Notes: generated by a model from the sequence alone, not told the origin. DNA of 64,000 nt from Hyphomicrobiales bacterium (GCA_900469475.1 UBXG01000020.1:1-64000); one strand, 5' to 3'; numbered from the stretch's first letter, positions 28,573 to 37,164 are shown. Numbers and translations: made by a program.

Positions 28573-29310
28573 CTAATTCGGGGAGGCGCCGTGCCCGTCC
28601 TCGGCTCTTCGAACCAGGCGAGCGACCACCTCAGTCCGGTTCTGGACCCGCAGCTTGCGCATTATGTGCTGCAGATGCATCTTCACCGTATGCCCCGACA
28701 AGTTGAGCTTTCCTGCGATAACCTTGTTTGAGCAGCCACATTGCAACTCCGCGAGAACCTCCGCCTCCCGAGGAGTGAAATCGGCTATCGGCCAATATTG
28801 CGTCCTTTCATCCAAGCTTTTCTCCGCCTCGTTTCTGGCTGGAGCATGTTCGTCTGATCCATCTGCAACAACGCCCAGCAGCTGCGGGCAGAATGTTCCT
28901 CCCGCCAGAACGAGACGAAGGCCGGCAAGGGCGATATCAATGGGAAGTGATGTCGAAAAGAAGCCCCGGATGCCCATCTTGAGCGCCTGACGAACTATGC
29001 CGACATCATCTGTACCTAAGAGCAACGTGATAGGAGCCTCGGGAAAACGCGCCGCAATTTCCGCGAGATCGTTGTGTAGACTTGCACTCTCGACACCTCT
29101 GCCGGCCAGATCGAGTGCAATCAAACGCACCTCGGCCCCGAGAGCCCTATCGAGACTCTCTGTCGAGGTCATGTCGATAAAATTCCACCCGGCAAATTCA
29201 AGCTCAAGAAGCTTCACCACAGTCGTACGTGCCAATGTGGAATGCTGAATAACGACAATAGTTGGTAAATTGCGCCGCATTTGACGCTTGGATTTTGCAC
29301 TGTTGGACAC
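28573..29310 (-). CDS. LuxR/NarL-type regulator with atypical receiver domain
   Basis: 245 residues. The C-terminal LuxR-type helix-turn-helix is clear (FTPREAEVLAELQCGCSNKVIAG, HTVKMHLQHIMRKLRVQNRT). The N-terminal domain has receiver-like strands (TIVVIQHSTLARTTV, VRLIALDLAG, ITLLLGTDDVG) but lacks the acidic pocket after the first strand, and GFFSTS replaces the usual Lys-containing motif. It resembles the regulator at 9697 in length, build and HTH. It is convergent with the fucose genes and is separated from the glycine-rich protein gene by a 600-base AT-rich gap. A role in exopolysaccharide or surface-protein control is an inference from position. Confidence 0.8.
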   Translation of the reverse strand: MSNSAKSKRQMRRNLPTIVVIQHSTLARTTVVKLLELEFAGWNFIDMTSTESLDRALGAEVRLIALDLAGRGVESASLHNDLAEIAARFPEAPITLLLGTDDVGIVRQALKMGIRGFFSTSLPIDIALAGLRLVLAGGTFCPQLLGVVADGSDEHAPARNEAEKSLDERTQYWPIADFTPREAEVLAELQCGCSNKVIAGKLNLSGHTVKMHLQHIMRKLRVQNRTEVVARLVRRAEDGHGASPN

Positions 29311-29908
29311 CTGCCTGCTCCCCAGAATAGTTGCAGCCCAACAGTGATCTAGATTATTCCCGTTCTCGTTTCATGTCATGACACAAAAAAGAGGTACTAT
29401 CGATATCAATAGTCTTATCTATTACGATAGCTCTTATGGACTGAAAGAGCAAAGCAAGAGACAACCATTGCATGCGGAACACATCGAACTCTTATTGATG
29501 AGAAGATGCGATCTCAACATATTTCACAGAATTCACGCATAGAAATCATGTCAACAAAGATTTCAAACATGCTGAAAAACATATGATCTGATACAAATGC
29601 ACCCAATAAAATTGGCTGCTAGAATTATGCCAGTAAACAGTTTTTTTAAATCCAGGCTCTCAACTTAAAGCAGCTGCGGCACTGAACAGGCACCGACGGA
29701 TACCAGCCAAACGCAGTGGTCGAAATCTAAGACAATGTGGATAGGGTCACCGTGGAATATTCGGTACCGTAGTGACCGGGCATTCCGCGCCATGTCTCTC
29801 CGAAAGGCAAAGGCCAAACGGATGAAGCAATCCAGCATATGGCTTTTATGGCGCGGAAGACGGCTTCACGAAGTTGAGCTTTCGCAATACCGGCAGGAAG
29901 ACCATCTG
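29311..29908. promoter_or_regulatory. AT-rich region upstream of the LuxR-type gene
   Basis: About 600 bases without a supported gene, visibly AT-rich from 29380 to 29680. It should carry the promoter of the leftward LuxR-type gene and the terminator of the glycine-rich protein gene, which also runs leftwards and ends at 29909. The plus-strand frame at 29735-30127 is antisense to the glycine-rich gene and is not called. Confidence 0.4.
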
Positions 29909-30997
29909 TCAGCTATGCATGAAGCCCAGAATGTCGTCCACGAGGGCCGAATGGGCGTCCGTAAGGTTGCCGCCTCCGCCGTGGCCCCCGAGGCCGGCCA
30001 ATTGAAGCGCATGCTGATCGTAGAGAACATGATCGATCTGCTGGGCGTCCGCCGTCCCACCGGCAGGAACTGCGATATTGATGGGATGGAAATAGGCGAG
30101 ATTGACGTCTACCATGCTGCCGGTTGACGATCCAACCCCACCGCCGCCAGCTTCATGGTTGCCGGTAAAAATCGTCCCCGACGACATATTGAAGCCACCG
30201 CCGTTGCCGCCGATGCCGGCGATCTGCATCGTACCCTGATCGAAAACGGCATTGTTTGTCTGATGGGCCTCGGCCGAGCCGCCAGCGGCACCCACTGCGA
30301 TGTTGATCGGGGAGAAGATGGCCACATTCACGTCGACCATGCTACCGACGAAAACTCCGTTGCCGCCGTGCCCCGCATAATTGTCACCGGTAAATGTAAC
30401 TGTAGTTCCCGGGCTCACCGCCGAGTCATGGATCGCGGCATTATGGTCTCCACCGGAGCCGCCGATGCCGCCCATCTGGGTTGCCCCCTGCAGGAACATG
30501 GCGTTGTTCGATTGATCGGCGTGAGCCTCAGCGCCAGGGCCAACCGCCACAGCCGCGTTCACGGGGGCAAACACCGCAACATCCGAGCTCACGAGCCCCC
30601 CGAAAAATAGACCGTTGCCACCGGTGCCGACATGATAGACGTCACCTCCGCCGCCGATGGCAACATTGCCGCTTCCGCCATTCCCGCCGATCCCTGCCAT
30701 TTCTGTGGGGTGCTGATTGACCAGCGCATCGTTGCCCTGGAAGGCGTCGGCACTCGAATGAGGTCCCGCAATAGCAGCATTGGACGGCATGAAGGCAGCC
30801 AGTGCGTTGCTGTCGATCACGCCTTCGCTTATCCCGTCGCCGCCGCTACCGGCTGAATTATAGTTCGGACCCGAAGCGACATCCAATGGAAGCCAGGTCG
30901 GTACCAGAGCCAGATGCCCCGCAGCCGAATTGGAGGTGAGGTTCTGATCGGTGCCTGTTTTGGACAAGTCTTCCAACAAGGGACGAATTTCCGGCAT
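29909..30997 (-). CDS. Glycine-rich tandem-repeat protein, candidate type I secretion substrate
   Basis: 362 residues, unlike any enzyme family I know. After a 45-residue lead it has four imperfect repeats of about 75 residues. Each consists of a GGxG turn, a hydrophobic stretch (for example GSMVDVNVAIFSPINIAV), a polar stretch with Asn-Asn (AEAHQTNNAVFDQG) and a Gly cluster (MQIAGIGGNGGGFN). It has few charges, no cysteine and no signal peptide, which fits a protein exported without one. It ends in a short hydrophobic tail (ALVDDILGFMHS), as C-terminal type I signals often do. The ATG at 30997 has GGAG at 7 bases; an earlier ATG at 31009 does not. It diverges from a shorter relative at 31601, which precedes the secretion genes. 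Export by that system is inferred. Confidence 0.75.
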   Translation of the reverse strand: MPEIRPLLEDLSKTGTDQNLTSNSAAGHLALVPTWLPLDVASGPNYNSAGSGGDGISEGVIDSNALAAFMPSNAAIAGPHSSADAFQGNDALVNQHPTEMAGIGGNGGSGNVAIGGGGDVYHVGTGGNGLFFGGLVSSDVAVFAPVNAAVAVGPGAEAHADQSNNAMFLQGATQMGGIGGSGGDHNAAIHDSAVSPGTTVTFTGDNYAGHGGNGVFVGSMVDVNVAIFSPINIAVGAAGGSAEAHQTNNAVFDQGTMQIAGIGGNGGGFNMSSGTIFTGNHEAGGGGVGSSTGSMVDVNLAYFHPINIAVPAGGTADAQQIDHVLYDQHALQLAGLGGHGGGGNLTDAHSALVDDILGFMHS

Positions 30998-31600
30998 TGC
31001 CGTCTCCATTCCACGCTCAACCGCACGCCTCACCCAGCGTGCAGCCTATGCAACTTGAATTGTTCAGGCATTGTGCATCTGAATGCAGGAAAAACAGAGC
31101 CTGCAATTCGTCTACATCCTCTCGGCTACTACCGTAGCCATTTGGCTGTCATGGACGCAGTGCCCGGCCGAGCGAGTTTGAGGGCACCAAATCTGGCTCT
31201 GAAATAGAAGTCCGGCTTCGCCAAACGCCTTTCCGGTAGCGCAACACGCTGGTTCTTTTGCCCCCCAACAGGATCTCCTCTGCCAGCGGAGTCTGATCAG
31301 AAGCCCGGAATCTAGCCGATTCGCTTAGGGAGCCGTTGCTTGGAAGAGCGGCATCGCTTCGACCAGGCACACACATAGTCTCGACGACGCCATCGGGCGC
31401 CAAATCACCAGATCTCAAGTCGAAATAACAATCCGACGCCTCCAAGCATACGCCCAAAAGAACGTCACCGAATATCTAGATAGCTCGCGGGTTAAATCGC
31501 GAGTAATATTTACCTGTGGTTGTACTTACTGGCGGCGAGATGCTGGATATCCACGCCGTAGAACGAACACGAACGAAACGAAATTGAAGGAGGGACACCT
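30998..31600. promoter_or_regulatory. Divergent promoter region between the two glycine-rich protein genes
   Basis: About 600 bases with no supported gene; the minus-strand frame at 31149-31457 has no recognised features. The two related repeat-protein genes read away from this region, so they are probably controlled together. CTCGCG (31484-31489) and CGCGAG (31498-31503) form a short inverted repeat separated by 8 bases, which could be an operator. A ribosome binding site (GGAGGG) lies just before the ATG at 31601. Confidence 0.4.
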
Positions 31601-32176
31601 ATGCCCATTCCACAAATATCTGACACGATTCACTTCAGTGACCCGACTGCAGGCGACGCAAGCGCCGGCAACGGCGGCGATGGCATCAGCCATGGCAATA
31701 TTGACTACAACCCCGTTGCGTACGTAGCCAACGTGCAATCGGTCGAAGGAGCATCTACCGATCTGCACAACGGCGACCATGTCGGACAGATGGCAGATTG
31801 GACTGCCGGCAGCGGCGGACCTGGTGGCTTTACTCAGGCCCAGAATGGCTTCCTGGCGGCAGTCACGAATAGCGGCGCCGGCGGTGCCGGGGGAGATTCT
31901 CACTCCAACGGGAGCCAGGGAAGCGTGAGCGGTGGCGATACGGCGGCGGTAAGCGCGGCTACGACGGCGACGCAATATACTCAGCTTATGGCTGATCAGC
32001 ATGCCACCATTCTCGCTGGAGTCGGCGGCAACGGCGGTAACGGCAACATGGCCCGCGGCGGCGACATCTCGGCAGCGCTAGTTCACACGGATCCCTCAAC
32101 GACGACCGTGAACAATGCTCTCGATCATTTCACGAACGACTTCGGCCATATCGATCTCAGCCATCTTGGTTCATGA
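31601..32176 (+). CDS. Glycine-rich repeat protein, short form, candidate type I secretion substrate
   Basis: 191 residues related to the larger protein encoded divergently at 29909. It shares the opening module (GNGGDGISHGNIDYNPVAYV against GSGGDGISEGVIDSNALAAF) and the closing one (LMADQHATILAGVGGNGGNGN). The two are separated by a Gly/Ser/Thr-rich stretch that replaces the internal repeats. It has no signal peptide, no cysteine and few charged residues. The acidic-hydrophobic C-terminus (ending DLSHLGS) could be a secretion signal. It lies directly upstream of the type I ATPase and adaptor genes, with a strong hairpin in between. I infer that it is exported by them; function outside the cell is unknown. 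Confidence 0.75.
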   Translation: MPIPQISDTIHFSDPTAGDASAGNGGDGISHGNIDYNPVAYVANVQSVEGASTDLHNGDHVGQMADWTAGSGGPGGFTQAQNGFLAAVTNSGAGGAGGDSHSNGSQGSVSGGDTAAVSAATTATQYTQLMADQHATILAGVGGNGGNGNMARGGDISAALVHTDPSTTTVNNALDHFTNDFGHIDLSHLGS

Positions 32177-32188
32177 ATCATAGGCCCT

Positions 32189-32218
32189 GAGGGTCGCCGG
32201 CTTCGGCTGGCGACCCTC
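32189..32218 (+). terminator. Strong UUCG hairpin between substrate gene and secretion genes
   Basis: A 13-pair stem (32189-32201 with 32206-32218, one G-U pair) closed by a TTCG tetraloop lies 12 bases after the stop of the short glycine-rich protein. No T-run follows, so it may be a partial terminator or a 3'-end stabiliser. Either would make far more substrate message than transporter message, as is common in type I secretion operons. Confidence 0.6.
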
Positions 32219-32275
32219 ATAGGTTGCATAGCCGGCAGCCTCGTCTTTTCAGCGTCAGTGGAGCGAGATCGGATA

Positions 32276-33991
32276 ATGGCAACGCTTTCTGTAAAGCCAT
32301 CGCGCCCACAGACACAGCTCGTTGTTGCGCTTCGGGCCTGTGCCGGTGCCTTCGGGTTGGTTTTCCTCTATAGCTGCGGCTACAATCTCTTTCTTCTAGC
32401 CCCTTCCGTTTATCTCCTGCAGATCTACGACAGGGTCCTGTCGAGCAGAAGCACTGACACGCTACTGATGCTGACGATCATTATCGCCATCGCCGTCGTA
32501 GTCGGGTCCACGCTGGACATCGTGCGCCGGGCAGCTCTTTCGCGCATCGGCAGTTGGCTGGATCACAGACTACGACCCATGGTGCTCACCGCATCATTCG
32601 AATATGCTGCTCGCGCCGATACCGGAGCCGCCACGGAGTGCTACAGGGACCTCGCTACCTTACGGCAGTTCCTCGATTCACCGGCAAGTTCCCTGTTTTT
32701 TGACGTTCCCTGGGCGCCGCTATTCCTGCTCCTGCTCTTCCTGGTTCATCCGCTGCTTGGAACCATCGGCCTTCTGAGCGCACTTGCACTTCTGCTGTTT
32801 GCCTTTCTGACGGAACTGGCGACGCAGGAGCCGCTTGCCCGTGCCAATCTTGCCCTTTCGAAGGGCTATCTGCGATTTGCGAGCGCCCTCAGAAACATCG
32901 AGGTAATTCGGGCAATGGGCATGCAGTATGGTGCAGCGCTGCTCGTCTATCGCGATGCGGAAAGGGCGAGAAGGGCGCAGGACATCGCGATGCATCGGAC
33001 GGAGATCGTTCTCGGTTTCTCGAAATCGATCCGCACCCTCGCGCAGATCCTGATGATGGGATCTGCCACATGGCTGGTGCTTGCGAGCAACAGCAGTCCA
33101 GGGATCATCTTCGTCGCGAGCTTGCTGCTCGGGCGCGGGCTCGCACCCATCGAGGGCGCAATAGGTGCATGGCGCTCCTTTACGTTTGCGCGCAATGCGT
33201 TCAATCGCCTGAACGGAATGCTGATCGTCATTGCATCGGAACACGATGTCCGAACGGTGCCGCAACCGGAACCCAATGGCCTTGTTCTCGATAACGTCGG
33301 CTATATTCAACCATTCGCCAACAGGCAGATACTAAGCGGTATCACGCTGCGCCTGGCGCCTGGCGATTGCATCGCCCTCATCGGCCCCTCGGGATCGGGA
33401 AAATCGACGCTAGGTCGCGTCATAGCGGGAGTTGTACAAGCAACAAGCGGGTGCGCTCTTCTTGGTGGGGTAGATATTTCGGCTCTGCGCCTTTGCGGAG
33501 GGACCCACCATGTCGGATATCTGCCGCAGGATATCGAGCTCTTCGGCGGAGCAATAAAGGATGTGATCGGCCGGCTGGATGGAGGAGATCCCACCAAAGC
33601 GATCGATGCCGCGAAGCTGGTTGGATTGCACGAGGCGATCATGCGGCTGCCAAGGGGCTACGAGACCGATATCGGCGAAGGTGGAAGCCTGCTCCTTCGC
33701 GCTCAACGCCAACAGCTGGGGTTGGCACGGGCCGCCTATGGAAATCCGTCCCTCATCGTTCTCGATGATCCGAACTCCAGCCTGGACTATGACGGCGAGC
33801 GCATGCTGCACAAGGCAATCGAACGCATGAAGTCCAGGGGCATGACCGTTGTTATCATAACTCACCGCATGGGTATCCTGCCAGTTACCAACAAGATCGC
33901 CATCATGCGCAACGGGACGGTGGCTGCCTTCGGCGACAGCGAGCGGATTTATGAAACCTATCTTCAACCGCCATCGCGAACGGGAACGTAG
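32276..33991 (+). CDS. Type I secretion ABC transporter ATPase (PrtD-like) with degenerate signature
   Basis: About 571 residues. The membrane domain (about 20-300) has LFLLAPSVYLLQIYDRVLSS, the standard entry helix of PrtD-type exporters. The nucleotide-binding domain has Walker A GPSGSGKST (370-378), Walker B LIVLDDPNSSLD (493-504) and the switch His530. Two key sites deviate. The LSGGQ signature is replaced by LLLRAQRQQ (472-480), and the catalytic Glu after Walker B is Asp498. The rest of the domain is intact and in frame. The GTG at 32258 could be the start instead. It is followed at 14 bases by the adaptor gene and preceded by a likely substrate. It probably exports the glycine-rich proteins; reduced or altered ATPase cycling is possible. 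Confidence 0.85.
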   Translation: MATLSVKPSRPQTQLVVALRACAGAFGLVFLYSCGYNLFLLAPSVYLLQIYDRVLSSRSTDTLLMLTIIIAIAVVVGSTLDIVRRAALSRIGSWLDHRLRPMVLTASFEYAARADTGAATECYRDLATLRQFLDSPASSLFFDVPWAPLFLLLLFLVHPLLGTIGLLSALALLLFAFLTELATQEPLARANLALSKGYLRFASALRNIEVIRAMGMQYGAALLVYRDAERARRAQDIAMHRTEIVLGFSKSIRTLAQILMMGSATWLVLASNSSPGIIFVASLLLGRGLAPIEGAIGAWRSFTFARNAFNRLNGMLIVIASEHDVRTVPQPEPNGLVLDNVGYIQPFANRQILSGITLRLAPGDCIALIGPSGSGKSTLGRVIAGVVQATSGCALLGGVDISALRLCGGTHHVGYLPQDIELFGGAIKDVIGRLDGGDPTKAIDAAKLVGLHEAIMRLPRGYETDIGEGGSLLLRAQRQQLGLARAAYGNPSLIVLDDPNSSLDYDGERMLHKAIERMKSRGMTVVIITHRMGILPVTNKIAIMRNGTVAAFGDSERIYETYLQPPSRTGT

Positions 33992-34004
33992 GAGGGACGC
34001 GGAC

Positions 34005-35450
34005 ATGACCCTTGTTCGACTGGACGCAACGCTGGCGAGGTTTTCAAATTCCTCGAGAGCGAGCCAGCGCTTTGCCGAAGGGTCGATTGCGACGCCCAAG
34101 CAACTGGCAGCCTACGCGCCGGTGCTCGGGACGAAACAGCGGGGGCCTGCCCCCCCTTCGCCCATGCCGGGGCTCAGGGGCGTTATATGGACGGGGAACC
34201 TGTTGATCGGCATCTTCATCGTAGGATTGGGAATATGGTCGGTTCTGGCGCCGCTGAAAAGCGCAGCTGTTGCATCGGGCGTCATCGAACCGGAGTCCAG
34301 CCGTAAGACCATTCAGCACCTTGAAGGCGGAATCGTGCGACGCATACTCGTGAAAAACGGCGACGCGGTCACGGCCGGACAAGTCTTGATAGAACTCGAC
34401 GACACGAAGTCCCGCTCGGAGCGCGACAGTATTCAGGGACAGCTTTGGGACGCCGAAGGATGTCGCGCCCGCCTGCTTGCCGAGCAGACGGGCGCCGACC
34501 ATATCGCTTTTCCGCAGGACTTCAGGTCGGCAATGGACAGAGATCCCTCGGTCGGCGCGATTCTGACTGGACAACGGAAAATCTTCGAAGCGCGTCGTCA
34601 GGTCATGCAGGCGGAGGTTGGCATCACCAATGAGAAGATCGCACAGGTACGGCAGGAAATCGTAGGACTTGGCGCGCAGAAGGCAGCACTTGCCGACAGG
34701 GCGGCAATCTCGCAGCAGGAACTGGATCAGGTCACGGTCCTCAACGCCAAGGGATTGGAACGAAAGAATACCGTTCTCAACCTCCAGCGGGAAAAAGCAG
34801 ATCTTGCTGGGCAGCAGGGTCAGGTGGAGGCGCAGATTTCCCGCGCCTACCAAGTGATCAGCGGGGCACAGGCCGATCTCGCAAAGCTTGAGAGCGACCG
34901 CCTGAGCGAAGTCGCGCAGGGCATGCGCGATACGGAAAACCAGATCATGCAATTGCGCGAGCGCTTGTGGGCGATCGACGACCAGCTTTCAAGGACCGAG
35001 ATCCGTGCCCCAGAAGATGGAACAATCATGAACCTGCGCATCCACACCGCCGGCGGAGTGATCGGCGCGGGCGAGCCGCTCGTCGATCTTGTGCCGCGCA
35101 GCGATCGGCTCATCGTATCAGCCCACGTCAGACCGGAAGACATCAATCTCGTCCGAGCAGGGCTTGAGGCGCAGGTTCACCTCCTCCCATACAATCAGCG
35201 GCGCGTTCCATTGCTGAAAGGCCGGGTCGAGTATGTATCGGCGGACCGTCTCACCGACGCGCAGAGCGGCCAGCCGTACTTTGCCGCGACGATCCGAGTG
35301 ACGGACAAGCGGTTGGCGAAAATGAGCGATGTCGAACTGGTCGCGGGCATGCCCGTACAGACATTGATCGAAACGGGCAAAAGCAGCGTGGCGTTCTATG
35401 CCGTCAGACCACTTATCGACAGTTTCCACAGAGCATTTCGTGAGGACTGA
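34005..35450 (+). CDS. Type I secretion membrane-fusion protein (HlyD/PrtE-like)
   Basis: 481 residues with one N-terminal membrane helix (about 65-85, LLIGIFIVGLGIWSVLAPL). A lipoyl-like segment follows (VIEPESSRKTIQHLEGGIVRRILVKNG is split by it), then a long periplasmic coiled coil. The second half-motif is EIRAPEDGTIMNLRIHTAGG, and the C-terminal barrel has MPVQTLIETG and an RAFRED end. AGGAGG lies 10 bases before the ATG at 34005 and overlaps the stop of the ATPase gene, so the frame start at 33951 is rejected. It bridges the ATPase to a TolC-type outer-membrane channel, which is not encoded in this window. An IS3 orfA fragment begins 7 bases after the stop. Confidence 0.88.
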   Translation: MTLVRLDATLARFSNSSRASQRFAEGSIATPKQLAAYAPVLGTKQRGPAPPSPMPGLRGVIWTGNLLIGIFIVGLGIWSVLAPLKSAAVASGVIEPESSRKTIQHLEGGIVRRILVKNGDAVTAGQVLIELDDTKSRSERDSIQGQLWDAEGCRARLLAEQTGADHIAFPQDFRSAMDRDPSVGAILTGQRKIFEARRQVMQAEVGITNEKIAQVRQEIVGLGAQKAALADRAAISQQELDQVTVLNAKGLERKNTVLNLQREKADLAGQQGQVEAQISRAYQVISGAQADLAKLESDRLSEVAQGMRDTENQIMQLRERLWAIDDQLSRTEIRAPEDGTIMNLRIHTAGGVIGAGEPLVDLVPRSDRLIVSAHVRPEDINLVRAGLEAQVHLLPYNQRRVPLLKGRVEYVSADRLTDAQSGQPYFAATIRVTDKRLAKMSDVELVAGMPVQTLIETGKSSVAFYAVRPLIDSFHRAFRED

Positions 35451-35457
35451 AGCGTTG

Positions 35458-35736
35458 ATGGGCAAGAGAAAATTCGACGACGACCAGATTACCGGCATTC
35501 TGAAGGAGCACCAGGCAGGGGTGACGGTGGCGGATGTTTGCCACAAGCACGGCATCAGCGAGCCGACCTTCTATCGGTGGCAATCACTCCATTTGGGAAA
35601 TGCCGGTCTCGATTCCAAGAGAGTGAGAGCACTGATGGAAGAAAACCAGAAGCTCAAGAAACTTCTGGCCGAAGCCATGCTCTCGGCGGCAACGCTGAGC
35701 GAGATGCTGGCGAAGACATCGAATGGGCGACACTAA
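35458..35736 (+). pseudogene. IS3-family transposase OrfA fragment
   Basis: About 92 residues with the OrfA helix-turn-helix (KRKFDDDQITGILKEHQAG, VCHKHGISEPTFYRWQS) and the leucine-zipper-like end (LMEENQKLKKLLAEAMLSAA). The normal OrfA terminus is altered after residue 86. The second frame (OrfB, the DDE integrase) is absent, and no left terminal repeat fits before it because the adaptor gene stops 7 bases upstream. It is therefore a dead remnant. It marks a rearrangement between the secretion genes and the Hint-domain gene. Confidence 0.75.
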
Positions 35737-35767
35737 CCGTTAAGCCTTCTATTTCAGCAATAATCGC

Positions 35768-35866
35768 CCTCTCCACAGCACTCTTCGGTGATACAATGGT
35801 TGGATCCTGTTCTGCTTCGATCACCATCCATACTTTATAGCCGCGCTCGAAGGACCTGATGAAGGG
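35768..35866 (-). pseudogene. Fragment resembling the C-terminus of inosose dehydratase (IolE)
   Basis: A minus-strand reading contains GYKVWMVIEAEQDPTIVSP, which matches the end of IolE-type TIM-barrel proteins, where a GY-GWLVVEAEQDP segment is typical. Nothing before or after continues the family, so only about 30 codons survive. It lies next to the IS3 fragment and is probably debris from an inositol gene lost during transposition. The match is by memory of the family and short. Confidence 0.3.
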
Positions 35867-36258
35867 CGCAGGCCTCACGTGTGGCGGTCCTAAAAATAAT
35901 TCGCGTCGAAGGACGATCTTGCCGTGCTTGCATAGCGGTAGGCACTGGAAAACACCACAAAAAGATGGTCGACCGCGGCGGCAACGCCTCAGATCCCTTG
36001 GAAGCAGTCATGTCGTTCTGTCTCTCCAAGGATCACAGAGGAGAGAAGGCGGAAGGTTGCCCGCTGTGGTGCTGAGTGCGCATGCGGCTCGGCAAAAATG
36101 AGAGGTTAGGCACCCATATGAGAACGTACTGCCGGCTTCGTCTTCGAGAGCGATATGCCTACTCCTTTTGACGGAGAGCCAGCGCTGTTCGGTGAAGTTG
36201 AATAAAAAGCAACCTGTCGTATCATTTGCAGCTATTCCTTTTGAAAAAGGAGACGAGC

Positions 36259-37116
36259 ATGTCCTCCAGGAAAAATCCGAAGCGGCCGCGTAATGCTGCA
36301 CGCAGGCATTTTTTAGGTGTCGCCGCAGCGGCCGGTGCCGGGCTTGCTGGCCTAGCAGCCTTAGCGATGGCAATTTCTACCTCTCCTGCAAGTGCGATGG
36401 GGCGTCTTTGGGGGCGGGGCGACGCTGATGGACACGGAGACTCTCACGGCAGTGCTCCCGGTGGAGGCTATGGCGGCGGTGCGAACTGCTTTCTGCGTGG
36501 TACGGCGATCCTCACCGATCGCGGTGAAAAGCCCGTAGAAGATCTACGCATCAATGATTGCGTGACCCTTCCGGACGGGAGCGCCCGCCCGATCAAATGG
36601 ATCGGTCGCCAAGTCTTCAAGAAGAGTGGCGCACGCTGGCACAAGGACGTCATCCCGATCCGAGTTTCCCGTTACGCGCTGGATGGCCACACACCACATT
36701 CCGATCTGTACCTGTCGCCCGGCCATGCGCTGTTTCTGGACGGCGTTTTTATCCGCGTGAAGGAACTTGTAAACGGCACGACTATCGCACCTGTAATCCC
36801 AGCCGAAGGCATGCCGATTGAGTACTATGCCGTGATGCTCGATACCCATGAAGTCATCCTTGCCGAGGGTGCTGCTGCCGAGACTTTTTATCTAAAGGAT
36901 AGCAATCACGAGAACTTCGCCAATTTTGCCGAGTACACGCGTCTCTACGGCGAAGAACGCACCGTGATGACATCCTATGCGCCGGTGCTTGGGGGCGGCT
37001 GGATGCATTTTAAAGCGCTTATCCTGCTCGGCGTTTCCCCGCTAGTGCCAGTGCGCGATCCGGTCCGGGATGCCTGCGAGAAGATCAACGCACGAGCAAA
37101 GGAGCTATCGCCCTGA
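36259..37116 (+). CDS. Tat-signal protein with a Hint (hedgehog/intein-type) domain
   Basis: 285 residues. The start has a twin-arginine type signal: basic residues, ARRHFLG (14-20), then an Ala/Leu-rich segment to about 46. A Gly/His-rich linker (50-75) follows. From Cys77 a Hint_2 domain runs: NCFLRGTAILTDRGEKPVED, VTLPDGSARPIKWIGRQVF, LYLSPGHALFLDG with His156 and DTHEVILAEGAAAETF with His197. Such domains can cleave themselves or reshape a peptide bond at the first Cys, and they are common in alphaproteobacterial exoproteins. The ATG at 36259 has GGAG at 7 bases. It follows the type I secretion genes, interrupted by IS debris. A Tat signal is odd for a type I substrate, so it may be a periplasmic partner. 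Function is unknown. Confidence 0.75.
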   Translation: MSSRKNPKRPRNAARRHFLGVAAAAGAGLAGLAALAMAISTSPASAMGRLWGRGDADGHGDSHGSAPGGGYGGGANCFLRGTAILTDRGEKPVEDLRINDCVTLPDGSARPIKWIGRQVFKKSGARWHKDVIPIRVSRYALDGHTPHSDLYLSPGHALFLDGVFIRVKELVNGTTIAPVIPAEGMPIEYYAVMLDTHEVILAEGAAAETFYLKDSNHENFANFAEYTRLYGEERTVMTSYAPVLGGGWMHFKALILLGVSPLVPVRDPVRDACEKINARAKELSP

Positions 37117-37164
37117 TAAGCTGCGCGGCTGCGATCAAAGTCCTCGGAGCTTCAGGGTGGGTTC

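Noticed and set aside
29735..30610. Plus-strand frames opposite the large glycine-rich gene
   Set aside because: They are antisense shadows of the GC-rich repeats; the minus strand has the repeat pattern and ribosome binding site.
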